64,000 nucleotides of DNA from Candidatus Geothrix odensensis (GTDB taxonomy: Bacteria > Acidobacteriota > Holophagae > Holophagales > Holophagaceae): positions 434,001 through 498,000 of the forward strand of contig JADKCH010000001.1 of assembly GCA_016714685.1 (NCBI GenBank), read 5' to 3'. Numbering within the stretch: the stretch's first letter is position 1; each line of letters starts with the position of its first letter. A program made the position numbers and the translations under genes. The notes beneath the pieces are model-generated. The model did no database searches. It saw nothing but the letters and a program-made list of their open reading frames with translations, and was not told where the DNA came from. Below, piece by piece: positions 26,022 to 35,719 of the stretch.

Positions 26022-28045
26022 GGGCCACCCTCCTCATCAGGGAGTCCATGGCCAGCCCCAGCATGGCCTCGGGATCCAGCACCCAGAGAATGCCGTCTTC
26101 CTGGACGCTGCCGCCCATGATGCCCGCCGTATGCGCCAACTCAGGCAGGCTGCGCAGCAGGACTTCGGCCCTGCCCAGGATCTCGTCCACGCCGAGGGCC
26201 ACCTCGACACTCCTGGCGGAGGCTCCCTGCTGACCCAGGACGACAAAGCCCTTCTGTCCGTCCGGTTCCGGCAGGCCGAGGCAGGCCTGGAGGGACTCCA
26301 GGGGCAGGGAGCGGCCGAGCACGTGCACCTGGTCGCCCCCGTGACAGAGCCTCCGCTCCGCCTGGACCCGGATCACGCTGCCGAGGGGGATGCCGAAACT
26401 TTGCCCCGCGCTCCGCACCTTGAGGCAGCTCACCACGGCCCTGCTCAAAGGGAAGCTCAGCCGGATGAGACTCCCCCGCCTCACCTCGCTGGAGAGGTGC
26501 ACCTCGCCCCCCAGGGCCTCGATTTCCGCCCGCACCACGTCCATGCCCACGCCCCGCCCTGAGAGCTGCGTCGTCTGGCCAGCGGTGGAGAAGCCCGGTT
26601 CCAGGGTCAAGCGGTGAAGGTGCTCCGGGGTGTAGCTCAGCCCCGCTTTCAGGAGGCCCAGCTCAATCCCGCGCGCCTCGATGCGCTCCAGGTGGAATCC
26701 TCGCCCGTCATCCCGGATGTCGAAGCGGAGGTTCCGCCCCCGCTGGGAGGCTGAGATCCGCAGGGACCCCGTTTCGCTCTTCCCCAGGGCCGCCCGCTCC
26801 GAGGGCGGGTTCCAGGCCGTGGTCCACGGCATTCCTCACCAGGTGGAGGAAGGGTTCCGTGAGCCTGCCGAGGATGCTCCGTTCCAACTCAAGGTCGCCC
26901 CCCTGGAAGGTCAGCTTGACCGGCTTGCCGGTATCCCGGCTGAGCCCCTTCACCATCGGCTCGATGCGCGAGAAGAGGCTCTCGACCTTGACCATCCTCA
27001 TCTGGAGGAGGGATTTCTGGACCTCCAGGAGGCCATCCTCCATCCGCCCCAGCAGGGCCTTCGGACGTTCGTCCTCGTTGGCCAGGCGGGTCCGGTTCAG
27101 CAGCAGGCTGGCCGCATCCCGCAGCTGCCCGACCGCCATCAGCCGGGTCTCCAGGGCCTCGACACGATGGGCTGGGAGGCGGAGGATCTCCACTTCCTGC
27201 GGCGGCGTCACCGGGGCTGGAGTTTCTGGGGTGGCGGGCTCCGGCAACGGCCCTTCTATGGCCTGGGCAGGCTCCTCTTCCCTGAGGCTCGCAGGCACCC
27301 GGGCGGGATCCGCCAGCAGCGCCGTGCCGAGGAGCTCACCGTCCAGGGCCGGAAGATTGGCGGCATCCAGGTCGGGGCAGGCGATCATCAGAAGGAAGGC
27401 GAGCCCCTCCCGGTCCTCCGGAACATCCCAGGGCAGCGTGGAGATGAGTTCGCCCAGCGTGCCCAGGGCCTCCCCGTAGACCCGCAGGCGCTCGTCGAAG
27501 GTGGCGAAGTCCAGGCAGATCCGAACGCCATGGATGGGCATCCCGCTCATGAGCAGGGACGTCACCCGCGTGTGCTCGTATTCCGACAGGGCTTTCAGGG
27601 TGTCGGGAGGCACATCCAGCATCGAGGTGAGGTCCTGGACCCCTCCTTCCGTCGGCCGGGCCAGAGCCTCCAGTTCCCCCAGCTGCCGGCGCAGGGATTC
27701 CAGGTAGTCCTCGGGTTCCGAACGCCCCCTGCGCAAGCCCCCCACGCCCGATTCCAGGGCCAGGATGCCCGCCTCGAGGGTTTCCACCAGGGAGTCCGTG
27801 GAGCGCAGGCGCCCCTTGCGCATGAGGTCGAAGATGTCCTCCATGCGGTGCGCGGCCTTGCTGAAGCTGGGAAAGCCCAGCATGCCCGCCATGCCTTTCA
27901 GGGTGTGGGTGGTCCGGAACAGGGAATTCACGGAGGCCTGGACCACGTGGGCCGGCTGGGGCTCCTTCAGCGTGGCAAGGGTCTGCCGGGCCTGCGCGAA
28001 CAGGTCCTCAAACTCGGCCCAAACATCGTCGAAGGATTGATCCAA
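26014..28045 (-). pseudogene. cheA: CheA-type histidine kinase, interrupted by a one-base frameshift
   Basis: Read on the minus strand, the start is probably TTG at 28045 with GGAGG seven bases upstream. An HPt domain comes first (phospho-acceptor H47 in FRTTHTLKGMAGM), then a linker, the dimerisation helices, an HATPase domain and a C-terminal CheW-like domain. The frame breaks inside the N-box region just after LVRNAVDHGLEP, at a C-run (complement 26803-26809): removing one base joins it to SERAALGKSETGSL and gives an intact 676-residue CheA with DIRDDGRGF and GRGVGMDVV. As read it is broken, but everything else is conserved, so a sequencing error or a very recent mutation is likely. It heads the sensory operon and overlaps cheW. 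Confidence 0.82.
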
Positions 28046-28104
28046 GCGAAAGCCTCCGGTTTCTGAGGCATCGGCAGGGGGGGGTGGAGTCTGGAGTCTT
28101 GAGG

Positions 28105-28254
28105 CTGGAGACCGGAGGCACGGCTTTTTGATGCGGCGCTTCGCGCCACGGCGAGCGCCGAAGGTCGGCACCGATCCAGCGAGCGGGTCGAATCCATGCA
28201 GCGAAAAAGATGCGGCCGAAGGCCGCCACAGGAAGCCGTACCTCCGGACTCCAG
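28105..28254. repeat. REP-like imperfect inverted repeat between cheA and kdsB
   Basis: The 282 bases between divergent cheA and kdsB hold a 150-base palindromic unit. Its 22-base arms (28105-28126 and 28233-28254) match at 20 of 22 positions. Two small hairpins (GGCGC-ttc-GCGCC and GCGGCC-gaa-GGCCGC) sit between the arms, next to near-identical TTTTTGATGCGGC and AAAAAGATGCGGC. The left arm is preceded by internal copies of CTGGAG. Looks like a paired REP/BIME-type unit; no coding potential is seen. Confidence 0.6.
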
Positions 28255-28327
28255 TCTCGCGGCCGCTGGGCCGGACCTCCAGCTTCAAGGCCGTACCTGC
28301 AGCCCGGGCCTGTCTTACACTGCCCCC

Positions 28328-29113
28328 ATGCGCACCCTCGCCGTCCTGCCCTCCCGCTTCCAGGCCTCCCGGTTCCCCGGCAAGCCTCTTGCCCTCATCG
28401 CCGGGAAACCCATGATCCAGTGGGTCTTCGAGGCAGCCCACCGGGCCCGGGGGGTCGACCGGGTGGTGGTCGCCACGGATGATGACCGCATTGCGACCGC
28501 CGTGAACGGGTTCGGCGGTGAGGCCGTCATGACGGAACCGGCCCTGCCCTCCGGCACGGACCGCGTGGCTGCGGCCCTGGACGCCCTCGGAGAGTCCTTT
28601 GATTGCATTCTCAACATCCAGGGCGACGAGCCGGCCATGCATCCCGACACCGTGGCGGCCGTGGTCGCCCTGATGCAGGACCAGCCGGATCTCCCCATCG
28701 CCACCGCCGCCTGCCCCTTCGTCCACCCCGACGAGCTCTTCAACCCGAACGCCGTGAAAGTGGTGGTGGACGACCGCCACCGGGCCCTCTACTTCAGCCG
28801 CAGTCCCATCCCCTACCTGCGGAACGGTGCGATCTTCGAGCCGGATTTCCGGCCCTGGCTGCAGCCCGGACAGCTGCGCCACTTCCGGCGCCATCTGGGC
28901 CTCTACGCCTACCGGCCCGAGGCGCTCCGCGCCTTCACCCAGCTGCCGCCGCACCCCCTCGAACAGCTGGAAATGCTGGAACAACTCCGGGCGCTGGGGG
29001 CGGGCATGGCCATCGGCGTGGCCGACACGCCCCACCTGAGCCTGGGCGTGGACGTGCCGGGGGATGTCCCCGCGGCCGAGGCCCTGCTGCGGGAGCGGGG
29101 ACTGGCGCGGTAG
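28328..29113 (+). CDS. kdsB: 3-deoxy-manno-octulosonate cytidylyltransferase (CMP-KDO synthetase)
   Basis: Activates KDO with CTP for lipopolysaccharide inner core synthesis. The 261-residue protein has LPSRFQASRFPGKPL (nucleotide-binding loop), VVVATDD, SGTDRVAAA and NIQGDEPAM, followed by YFSRSPIPY and HLGLYAYR, all typical of KdsB. The ATG at 28328 begins MRTLAVLPSRF; no strong Shine-Dalgarno is visible. trxB follows after 38 bases. Its presence shows an LPS-bearing outer membrane. Confidence 0.93.
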   Translation: MRTLAVLPSRFQASRFPGKPLALIAGKPMIQWVFEAAHRARGVDRVVVATDDDRIATAVNGFGGEAVMTEPALPSGTDRVAAALDALGESFDCILNIQGDEPAMHPDTVAAVVALMQDQPDLPIATAACPFVHPDELFNPNAVKVVVDDRHRALYFSRSPIPYLRNGAIFEPDFRPWLQPGQLRHFRRHLGLYAYRPEALRAFTQLPPHPLEQLEMLEQLRALGAGMAIGVADTPHLSLGVDVPGDVPAAEALLRERGLAR

Positions 29114-29151
29114 ACTCGAGCGCTGGGTCCGACCCCAGCCAGGAGAAGCGC

Positions 29152-30120
29152 GTGAGCCACCATAAAGTCATCGTGATCGGCACGGGTCCCGCCGGGTACA
29201 CCGCCGCCCTCTATACCTCCCGGGCCAACCTGGCCCCCCTGGTCTTCGAGGGGGTCCAGCCCGGAGGCCAGCTCACCATCACCACCGAGGTCGAGAACTT
29301 CCCCGGTTTCCGCAAGGGCATCGAGGGCCCGGCCCTGATGGAGGAGATGCGGGAGCAAGTGCTTCGCTTCGGCACCACCATCAAGCCCGAGACGGTGCTC
29401 AAGGCCGACCTCCAGAGCCGGCCCTTCAAGCTCACCACGGACAAGGCTGAGTACACCGCCGATGCCGTGATCATCGCCACCGGCGCCTCCGCCATGTGGC
29501 TGGGCATCGACAAGGACGAGCAGCTCTCCCGGTCCGGTGGTGGCGTCAGCGCCTGCGCAACCTGCGACGGTTTCTTCTTCCGTGGCAAGGAGATCGCCGT
29601 GGTGGGCGGCGGCGACACCGCCGTGGAGGAGGCCACCTTCCTCACCAAGTTCGCCACCAAGGTCCACCTCATCCACCGCCGGGACAAACTGCGCGCCTCC
29701 AAGGCGATGCAGGAGCGCGCATTCAAGAACGAGAAGATCCAGCCCGTCTGGAACAAGGTCGTGCTGGACGTCCTCACCAACACCATTGAGACGCCCATGG
29801 GCGAAAAGGTGGAGAAGATCCGCGCCCTGAAGCTCAAGGATACGGTGGACGGCAGCGAGTCAGAGCTGCCCGTGGAAGGCCTCTTCGTGGCCATCGGCCA
29901 CCGGCCCAACACCAGCCTCTTCGCGGGCCAGCTGCCCATGGATGAGACCGGCTACCTCCTGGTGGAAAAGGGCTCCAGCCGCACCTCCATTCCAGGCGTC
30001 TTCGCCTGTGGGGATGTGCAGGACCACACCTACCGCCAGGCCATCACCGCCGCCGGCAGTGGCTGCATGGCGGCCATCGACGCCGAGCGCTGGCTTGCCG
30101 AGCAGGGCCTCGCGGAGTGA
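29152..30120 (+). CDS. trxB: Thioredoxin reductase
   Basis: NADPH-dependent FAD enzyme reducing thioredoxin. The 322-residue protein has the N-terminal FAD motif VIGTGPAGYTAALY, the redox-active pair C135 and C138 in SACATCDGFF, the NADPH-binding VVGGGDTAVEEA, and GVFACGDVQDHTYRQA near the end. The start is GTG at 29152 with AGGAG six bases upstream. The stop overlaps the alr GTG start by four bases (GTGA), so the two are translationally coupled. Confidence 0.94.
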   Translation: MSHHKVIVIGTGPAGYTAALYTSRANLAPLVFEGVQPGGQLTITTEVENFPGFRKGIEGPALMEEMREQVLRFGTTIKPETVLKADLQSRPFKLTTDKAEYTADAVIIATGASAMWLGIDKDEQLSRSGGGVSACATCDGFFFRGKEIAVVGGGDTAVEEATFLTKFATKVHLIHRRDKLRASKAMQERAFKNEKIQPVWNKVVLDVLTNTIETPMGEKVEKIRALKLKDTVDGSESELPVEGLFVAIGHRPNTSLFAGQLPMDETGYLLVEKGSSRTSIPGVFACGDVQDHTYRQAITAAGSGCMAAIDAERWLAEQGLAE

Positions 30121-31256
30121 ATGAGCAGCACCTCGAACCCCTGATCCGGCACCCCGAAGGCCGGGCCCTCCGGGCGGAGGTGGACCTGGCCCGCATCGGG
30201 CGGAACTTGGCGCGAATCCGGACGGTGGCCGGGGGCCGCGAGGTCTGGGGCGTCGTCAAGGCCAATGCCTACGGCCACGGTGCCGTTCCCGTGGGCCGGA
30301 CCCTGGCTGCGGCCGGAGCCCATGGTCTGGCGGTCTCCAGCCTGGAGGAGGGCCTGGAACTGCGCCATGGTGGCGTCAGCTGCCCCATCCTCGTGTTGGG
30401 AGGCCTCCGCTCCGAGGCGCTCCCGGCCGCCAGTGCGGAAGGCCTGACCATCGCCGTCGTCGGGCCCGAGCAGCTGGCCGAATACGCGCAGCTCCTGCCC
30501 CGCCATCCGGTCCGGCTGCACTTGAAACTGGACACCGGCATGGGCCGCTTCGGCCTGCTGCCTTCGGAGCTGGGGGACTGCCTGGCCGCCCTGCGGCACC
30601 TGGCGCCCTGGATCGAGGGCGTCATGGGGCATTTCGCCACCGCCGACGACCCCGACCAGGGCTTCGCCCTCCGGCAGCGCCGGGTCTTCGAGGGCTGCCT
30701 TGCCCAGCTGGCGGAGGCGGGCATCCATCCGACTCAGCGTCACCACGGCAACAGCGACGCCTGCCTGCGGAACCTCCTGGACCAGGACACCCACCTTCGG
30801 CCCGGACTGGCCCTCTACGGACTCACGACCCTGACCGAAGGCCGGCAGCTCGGTCTGGAACCCGCCCTGGCCCTGGTTGCAGAAGTGGCCAGGGTCAAGG
30901 TGGTCCCTGCCGGGACGACCGTGGGCTATGGCCGCACCTTCGTGGCCCCGCAATCCATGCAGATCGCCACGCTGGCTTGCGGTTATGCCGATGGCTACCG
31001 GCGTGACCTCGGGAACCGTGGGGTCGTCGGCTTCGACGGCCAGACCTTCCCGGTGGTGGGCCGGGTGTCCATGGACTATCTGACCGTGGCCCTCCCCCTG
31101 GATGCCCGCGTGGCCCCAGGGGATCCCATGACGCTGTTCAGTGTCGATCCCTCATCCCCGCACAGCCTCGAGCGGCTGGCGCAGGTCCTCGGCACCATCC
31201 CCTATGAACTGGCCTGCGCCCTCCATCGACGGATCTCCCGTCGTTATTTTCCTTAA
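30117..31256 (+). CDS. alr: Alanine racemase
   Basis: PLP enzyme interconverting L- and D-alanine for peptidoglycan. The 379-residue protein has the PLP lysine K48 in GVVKANAYGHGA, HLKLDTGMGRFG, HHGNSDA and RVSMDYLTV; the catalytic Tyr is in TVGYGRTF. The start is GTG at 30117, overlapping the trxB stop. Length is normal. Confidence 0.93.
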   Translation: MNEQHLEPLIRHPEGRALRAEVDLARIGRNLARIRTVAGGREVWGVVKANAYGHGAVPVGRTLAAAGAHGLAVSSLEEGLELRHGGVSCPILVLGGLRSEALPAASAEGLTIAVVGPEQLAEYAQLLPRHPVRLHLKLDTGMGRFGLLPSELGDCLAALRHLAPWIEGVMGHFATADDPDQGFALRQRRVFEGCLAQLAEAGIHPTQRHHGNSDACLRNLLDQDTHLRPGLALYGLTTLTEGRQLGLEPALALVAEVARVKVVPAGTTVGYGRTFVAPQSMQIATLACGYADGYRRDLGNRGVVGFDGQTFPVVGRVSMDYLTVALPLDARVAPGDPMTLFSVDPSSPHSLERLAQVLGTIPYELACALHRRISRRYFP

Positions 31257-31303
31257 CTCAGGGCCGATCCGCACTACCATGAGGGACTTCACTTCGGCCC
31301 TTC

Positions 31304-32684
31304 ATGAACCTGCTGGTGATCTCCCGCCATGACGACCTCGTTGAACGCCTGAGGATGGCGTTCGAGGGGGCTGGGCATCGCATCCTGCAGGCCGCGGATC
31401 CCCTCGAGGCCCTGGCGAAGGACGCCTGGGGCGAGGCCCAGGTCCTCCTCGTCGACTCCGGCGGTGATCCCATGGATGGCTACCGTCTCTGCCGCCTTCT
31501 GCGCGGGGAGGCCCGGGTCCTCTTCCACAACCTCCCCATCTTCCTCATCTTCGACCACGCGCCGTCGGAGCAGGACCTCCGGGCCCTGCAGGAGGTCCAG
31601 GGCGATGGCTTCATCGCCTCCGGCCACACCATCCAGCAGCTGCTCAACCATCTGGGGCCCGTGCTCGCCGGCAGCGCCTCCCGGGAGGAGGGCCAGCGGG
31701 TGCCGGTCCTGGCGGTGGGGTTTCAGTCCCTCCTCGCCCAGAAGGCGAGGGACATGCTTCACCACTACGCCATGGAGGTGCACTCCTCGCCCGCCCGCAA
31801 CGCCGTGGAAGCCCAGCGCGCGCTGCAGGGCCCCCGTGCTCCTGCTGGGTCTGTCGGCGGGTGGCGTGGAGGGTGCCCTGGCCGTCCTGGCCCGCCTGCG
31901 GGAGCAGGGACGGCTGCCCTATACGATCCTGGTGGGGCATGTGAAGAACGAGGCCGACCAGCGCCGGCTATTGCTGGCCGGCATCTCGGACTGGGTGCCA
32001 CTCCCGCTTCCCGCGCCCCGCCTGGTCCACGCCTGCAAGCGCGCCATCGAGTGGATGCATGCCCGCCGCATCCAGGCGGAGTATGAATCGGCCATCCACG
32101 ACCTGCGGGAGCGGCGGAGCATGCTGGAGATCGAGGCCGCCGCCCTGCGCAGCGAGGTCCTGACGGATCCCCTGACCGAGCTGCTCAACCGCCGCGCCTT
32201 CGACCAGAACCTCGACCACGCCGTCCGGCAGTGGGAAAGGCACCGGCGCGCCTTCGTCCTCGTCCTCGGCGATGTGGACCACTTCAAGCTGATCAACGAC
32301 CGCTTCGGCCACCCGGTCGGCGACGAGGTCCTCCGGCAGCTGGCCATCCGCATTCGTTCGGCATTGCGGAAATCCGACCTCGCCTTCCGCATCGGCGGCG
32401 AGGAGTTCGCCGTGCTTCTGACGGAGACCAGCCTCAAGGCCGGGGCGGACGTGGCCAACAAGCTGCGGCGCCGCATCGACGAGGATCCCATCGTCCTGCC
32501 CGGAGGCCAGACCATCTTCCCCACCATGAGCTTCGGGGTGGGGGGGCCTGGCGCACCGACCATCAGCGCGTTGATGGCCCAGGTGGACAAGGCGTTGTAC
32601 CAGGCCAAGCGTCTGGGGCGGAACCGGGTCGTGCTCGCCGGGGATGGCGAGTTCCCACCCCGGGCCGTCAGCGCCGGAAGCTGA
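31304..32684 (+). pseudogene. GGDEF diguanylate cyclase with receiver-like N-terminus, split by a one-base frameshift
   Basis: The N-terminal frame (from ATG 31304) encodes a receiver-like fold (LVISRHDDLVERL, VLLVDSGGDPMDGYRL), and the C-terminal half is in another frame. Dropping one base from the five-C run at 31831-31835 joins QRALQG to PVLLLGLSAGG and gives one 459-residue protein. The second region also looks receiver-like, then comes a coiled coil and a GGDEF domain with active site RIGGEEFAVLL; an RxxD inhibitory site (RKSD) sits just before it, and LTDPLTELLNRRAF starts the domain. It should make cyclic di-GMP if intact. The end overlaps the end of lptD on the other strand by 17 bases. 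Either a true frameshift or a homopolymer error. Confidence 0.78.
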
Positions 32685-34983
32685 ACAGGTCGCCGAGCCC
32701 CCGCAGCGTCAAGGTCAGGTCTACCCGGTCCTCACGCCCCCCCGACACCAGGGCCGTGTTCAGGGCCAGGTGGCTGTACTTGAGCACATAGGCCACGCAG
32801 GGCTGGACATAGGCCAGGGCCACCTGGCTGGAGGCGAAGCCGTGGTTCCGGAAATCGTAGTTGGCACTGAACTCCAGGCGCACACGGTCGTCCCAGAACC
32901 GCTGCAGGCCACCGAACTGAAGACCCTGCTGGCGAACCAGGAACCGATTGATGCCCGTGGAGAAGTAGGCCAGGTTGAAGCGGCCGCCATCCCGGGCCTT
33001 CACGTCGATGCTGAGCGCATTGTCGGAGCCGCCGGCCCCGATGTCCGAGGAGCGGCGCAGGCTGATGCGCCAGCGGTCGTCCGGTTCCACGTCCAGGTCC
33101 GTATCCAGGGAGGCCCAGCCCTTTTTGTAGCGGCCGTCGCTGAGGATGATCGGGGTCGCGTGGTATCGGGTCGCCACGCGCAGCCGGGCCAGGTCCGCGA
33201 ACCCGGCTCCTGGGCCGGAGCGCCCCAGGAGGTGCTGCTTGAGCCCCACCTCGAAGCTCCGCTCGCCTGAGGCGCTGTCATTCACGCCAGGCAATGAATC
33301 CACCATGTCGAACCTGGGCAGGGTCCCAGCCTCGCCGTATCGGCTGGTCTCGGTGAACCCGAAGTAGGGCTCGGCCACATGCTTGAGCTCGCCCTGGTAG
33401 CCCAGGAGGGAGACTTCCTTGAAGCTCCGGCCGACCTGGGGCCCGGACAGGCGCAAGTGGCTGGACAGGAGGTACCGCGTCGCCGGAGCGCCGTTCACCT
33501 GGAAAGGGCTGGTGGCGGGGTTCACCACCGTGCCATCGGCTCCGCCCGCCGGGTCGAACACCGCAGAGGACAGCGTGGAACTGTAATGGGTGGCGCGTCC
33601 CAGGAGCTCGAAGTCGGCCCGGAAGGGACCCCACTGTCCCAGCCGCCCATGGACGCGGGTGTTGGCATCCTGACGATCCCAGGCATAGCTCTGGTCGGGC
33701 ACCGAGGCGCTGCCCTCGATGCGGTAGGCGAAGCGGCCCAGCCGCACCCCACCGTCGAGGTACAACTGCCCGAGAAGGGGGAGCGGGAAAAAACGAAACT
33801 CGCCCTGGGGAAGGGTCTGCCGCCGAAGGGAGGCCGGAAACTGGGGGCTGTAGAACGGATCGCCCTGGTCCTTGGTGAAGAAGAAGCTCCTCTGCTCAGC
33901 GGCCGAGAGGCTGAGGCTACCGAATGTGAAGCTGCGCCCGAGATACAAGGCCGAATCGAAGCTCGTCGCACCGAGGGAGCCGAGCCCCTTCCCGAAATCC
34001 GCATCCACGAAGTTGTCCGAGGCCTGGTTCACATCCGCGGTCAGCTGCCATCCATCCTCCCGCTGCCAGACCTCCTTCAGGCTGTAGCGGTAGCGGTGCG
34101 TGTCGAGACTCCGCTGGTGGATGGACTCCCCCGAGAAGCTGCCCTGGTGGGTCAGGTCCGGGCGCCAGCGGAGCTCTCCGCCCCACAGCATGCCCTCCTT
34201 GCTCAGGTATTCCGGTGTGAAGGTGGTGTCCGCGGAATCGCCCAGCACCTGGAAGTAGGAGAGGCCCACCGTGGTGCCGAAGGAACTGGACAGTCCCAGG
34301 CGCGGGGGGAGCAGGCCCGAGGTCCGCTCCGCCTGGGCCGGATAGAGGGCGTAGGGCAGGTAGAAGATGGGCACGGAGCCCAGCAGGACCCGGGCGTTCC
34401 AGAGGGTGGCGAAGCCGTCGAGGTCCACCTTCAGGCTGGAGAGCTTGGCGGTCCAGCCCGGCTTCTCCTCCGGGCAGGGACTCAGCTCGACTTCGTCGAA
34501 GGACCACGTGCGCAGGGTGGTGAAGGCCACATGGCCCGACTTGAGGGTCCACGACGGCGGGAGGTCCATCTGCAGCGCCCAGGCCTCGCCCGAACGGAGG
34601 CCCCAGTCCATCTGGAGGCGCTCCCCGCGCAGGCGGAGGCCCGGGCCTTCCAGGCGGATGTGCCCCTCGGCGATGAGCCGGCCCTCGGGAATGCGGTACT
34701 CGATGCGGTCGGCCAGGAGGAGCAGGCCTTCGGCCTGGATGGCACCCTGCTCAAGGATCCAGACGTCGCCCACCTCCCGCACCCGGTCGCCTCGCCAGTC
34801 GAAGGGCACGCGGGAGTTCCCGGGGCCTTTCTCGATGCGGAAGGGACGGAGCGGGAGCAGCTCCGCCGGGGTGGGCGCGTCCAGGGGCTCCAGCGCCGGG
34901 GCCGGCGGCAGTCCCTGCGCAGCCAGGAGGACCGGAAGGGCGCTCAGCACCAGGCCTTTGCATCCCCTCCGGAGACGATGCAT
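32668..34983 (-). CDS. lptD: LPS-assembly outer membrane protein LptD (OstA)
   Basis: Inserts lipopolysaccharide into the outer leaflet of the outer membrane. The 771-residue protein has a signal peptide (LVLSALPVLLAAQG), an N-terminal OstA/LptA-like beta-jellyroll (EYRIPEGRLIAEGHIRLEG) and a large C-terminal region of alternating aromatic strands, typical of a beta-barrel, ending near FRR. Length matches LptD. With kdsB and the gmhB-like gene it supports an LPS outer membrane. Zinc transporter and RNase E/G genes lie just upstream on the same strand with 7- and 6-base gaps, an operon-like run. Confidence 0.9.
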   Translation of the reverse strand: MHRLRRGCKGLVLSALPVLLAAQGLPPAPALEPLDAPTPAELLPLRPFRIEKGPGNSRVPFDWRGDRVREVGDVWILEQGAIQAEGLLLLADRIEYRIPEGRLIAEGHIRLEGPGLRLRGERLQMDWGLRSGEAWALQMDLPPSWTLKSGHVAFTTLRTWSFDEVELSPCPEEKPGWTAKLSSLKVDLDGFATLWNARVLLGSVPIFYLPYALYPAQAERTSGLLPPRLGLSSSFGTTVGLSYFQVLGDSADTTFTPEYLSKEGMLWGGELRWRPDLTHQGSFSGESIHQRSLDTHRYRYSLKEVWQREDGWQLTADVNQASDNFVDADFGKGLGSLGATSFDSALYLGRSFTFGSLSLSAAEQRSFFFTKDQGDPFYSPQFPASLRRQTLPQGEFRFFPLPLLGQLYLDGGVRLGRFAYRIEGSASVPDQSYAWDRQDANTRVHGRLGQWGPFRADFELLGRATHYSSTLSSAVFDPAGGADGTVVNPATSPFQVNGAPATRYLLSSHLRLSGPQVGRSFKEVSLLGYQGELKHVAEPYFGFTETSRYGEAGTLPRFDMVDSLPGVNDSASGERSFEVGLKQHLLGRSGPGAGFADLARLRVATRYHATPIILSDGRYKKGWASLDTDLDVEPDDRWRISLRRSSDIGAGGSDNALSIDVKARDGGRFNLAYFSTGINRFLVRQQGLQFGGLQRFWDDRVRLEFSANYDFRNHGFASSQVALAYVQPCVAYVLKYSHLALNTALVSGGREDRVDLTLTLRGLGDLFSFRR

Positions 34984-34990
34984 CCGGGAC

Positions 34991-35713
34991 TCAGTGCTGG
35001 TGCGGCAGCAGCCGCGAACTGAGGAGGAAGATCCCCACGCCCGACAGCAGGGCGATCGTGCTGCGGAGGCCCGAGACCTTCTGGACCTCCGGCAGCAGGT
35101 CCGAGCTCGCCACGTACAGGGCGAGGCCGGCCGTCAGTCCCAGGATCGGCCCGGTCGGCAGGTTCAGCAGCGATTGCCCGGCGGCTCCCAGCATGGCCGC
35201 CAGGGCCAGCGTTCCCGCCGCCAGCATGGCCCCGCGGTTGCCGAACCCACGCACCAGGAAGATGGAGGCGATGGTGCCCCCCTCCGGAATGCGGTGGAAG
35301 AGGATGCCCAGGACCACCAGCGGCCCCAGGTTGCTGTTCGTCGACAGGGCCGCCGCGATGGCCACGCCATCCATGAGGCTGTGCAGCGACAGGCCGACCA
35401 GGGCCAGCACGCCGCTGAGGGGCGAGCCATCGGTGTGGGTCTCCTCCCCGTAGTGGAAATGCAGCGTGATGCCGTGCTCCATGACATGCACCAGCAGGTA
35501 GCCGGCCAGCACCCAGTAGGCGTTGATCTCACCACCCTTGGCCTCCAGGCATTCGGGGATGATCCGGACCACGGTGACGGACAACAGGTAGCCGGCGGCC
35601 ACGCCAGAGAGGAGGCGCATGAACTGCGCGCGTCCCTGGAGGAAGCGGACCACTCCCCAGCCACCCAGGAGGGTGGCCAGGGAGGCGAGGGATGCGATCC
35701 AGAAGGTGGACAT
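34991..35713 (-). CDS. ZIP family divalent metal transporter
   Basis: A 240-residue membrane protein with about eight helices. The ZIP metal-site motifs are visible: HSLMDGVAIAAAL (helix IV) and HRIPEGGTIAS (helix V), with the central Asp of the first differing from the Asn/His seen in some members. The loop between helices is His-rich (HGITLHFHYGEETH), usual for ZIP proteins. It would bring Zn, Fe or Mn into the cytoplasm; the metal cannot be told. It is close to both lptD and the RNase gene on the same strand. Confidence 0.88.
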   Translation of the reverse strand: MSTFWIASLASLATLLGGWGVVRFLQGRAQFMRLLSGVAAGYLLSVTVVRIIPECLEAKGGEINAYWVLAGYLLVHVMEHGITLHFHYGEETHTDGSPLSGVLALVGLSLHSLMDGVAIAAALSTNSNLGPLVVLGILFHRIPEGGTIASIFLVRGFGNRGAMLAAGTLALAAMLGAAGQSLLNLPTGPILGLTAGLALYVASSDLLPEVQKVSGLRSTIALLSGVGIFLLSSRLLPHQH

Positions 35714-35719
35714 CCGCGA

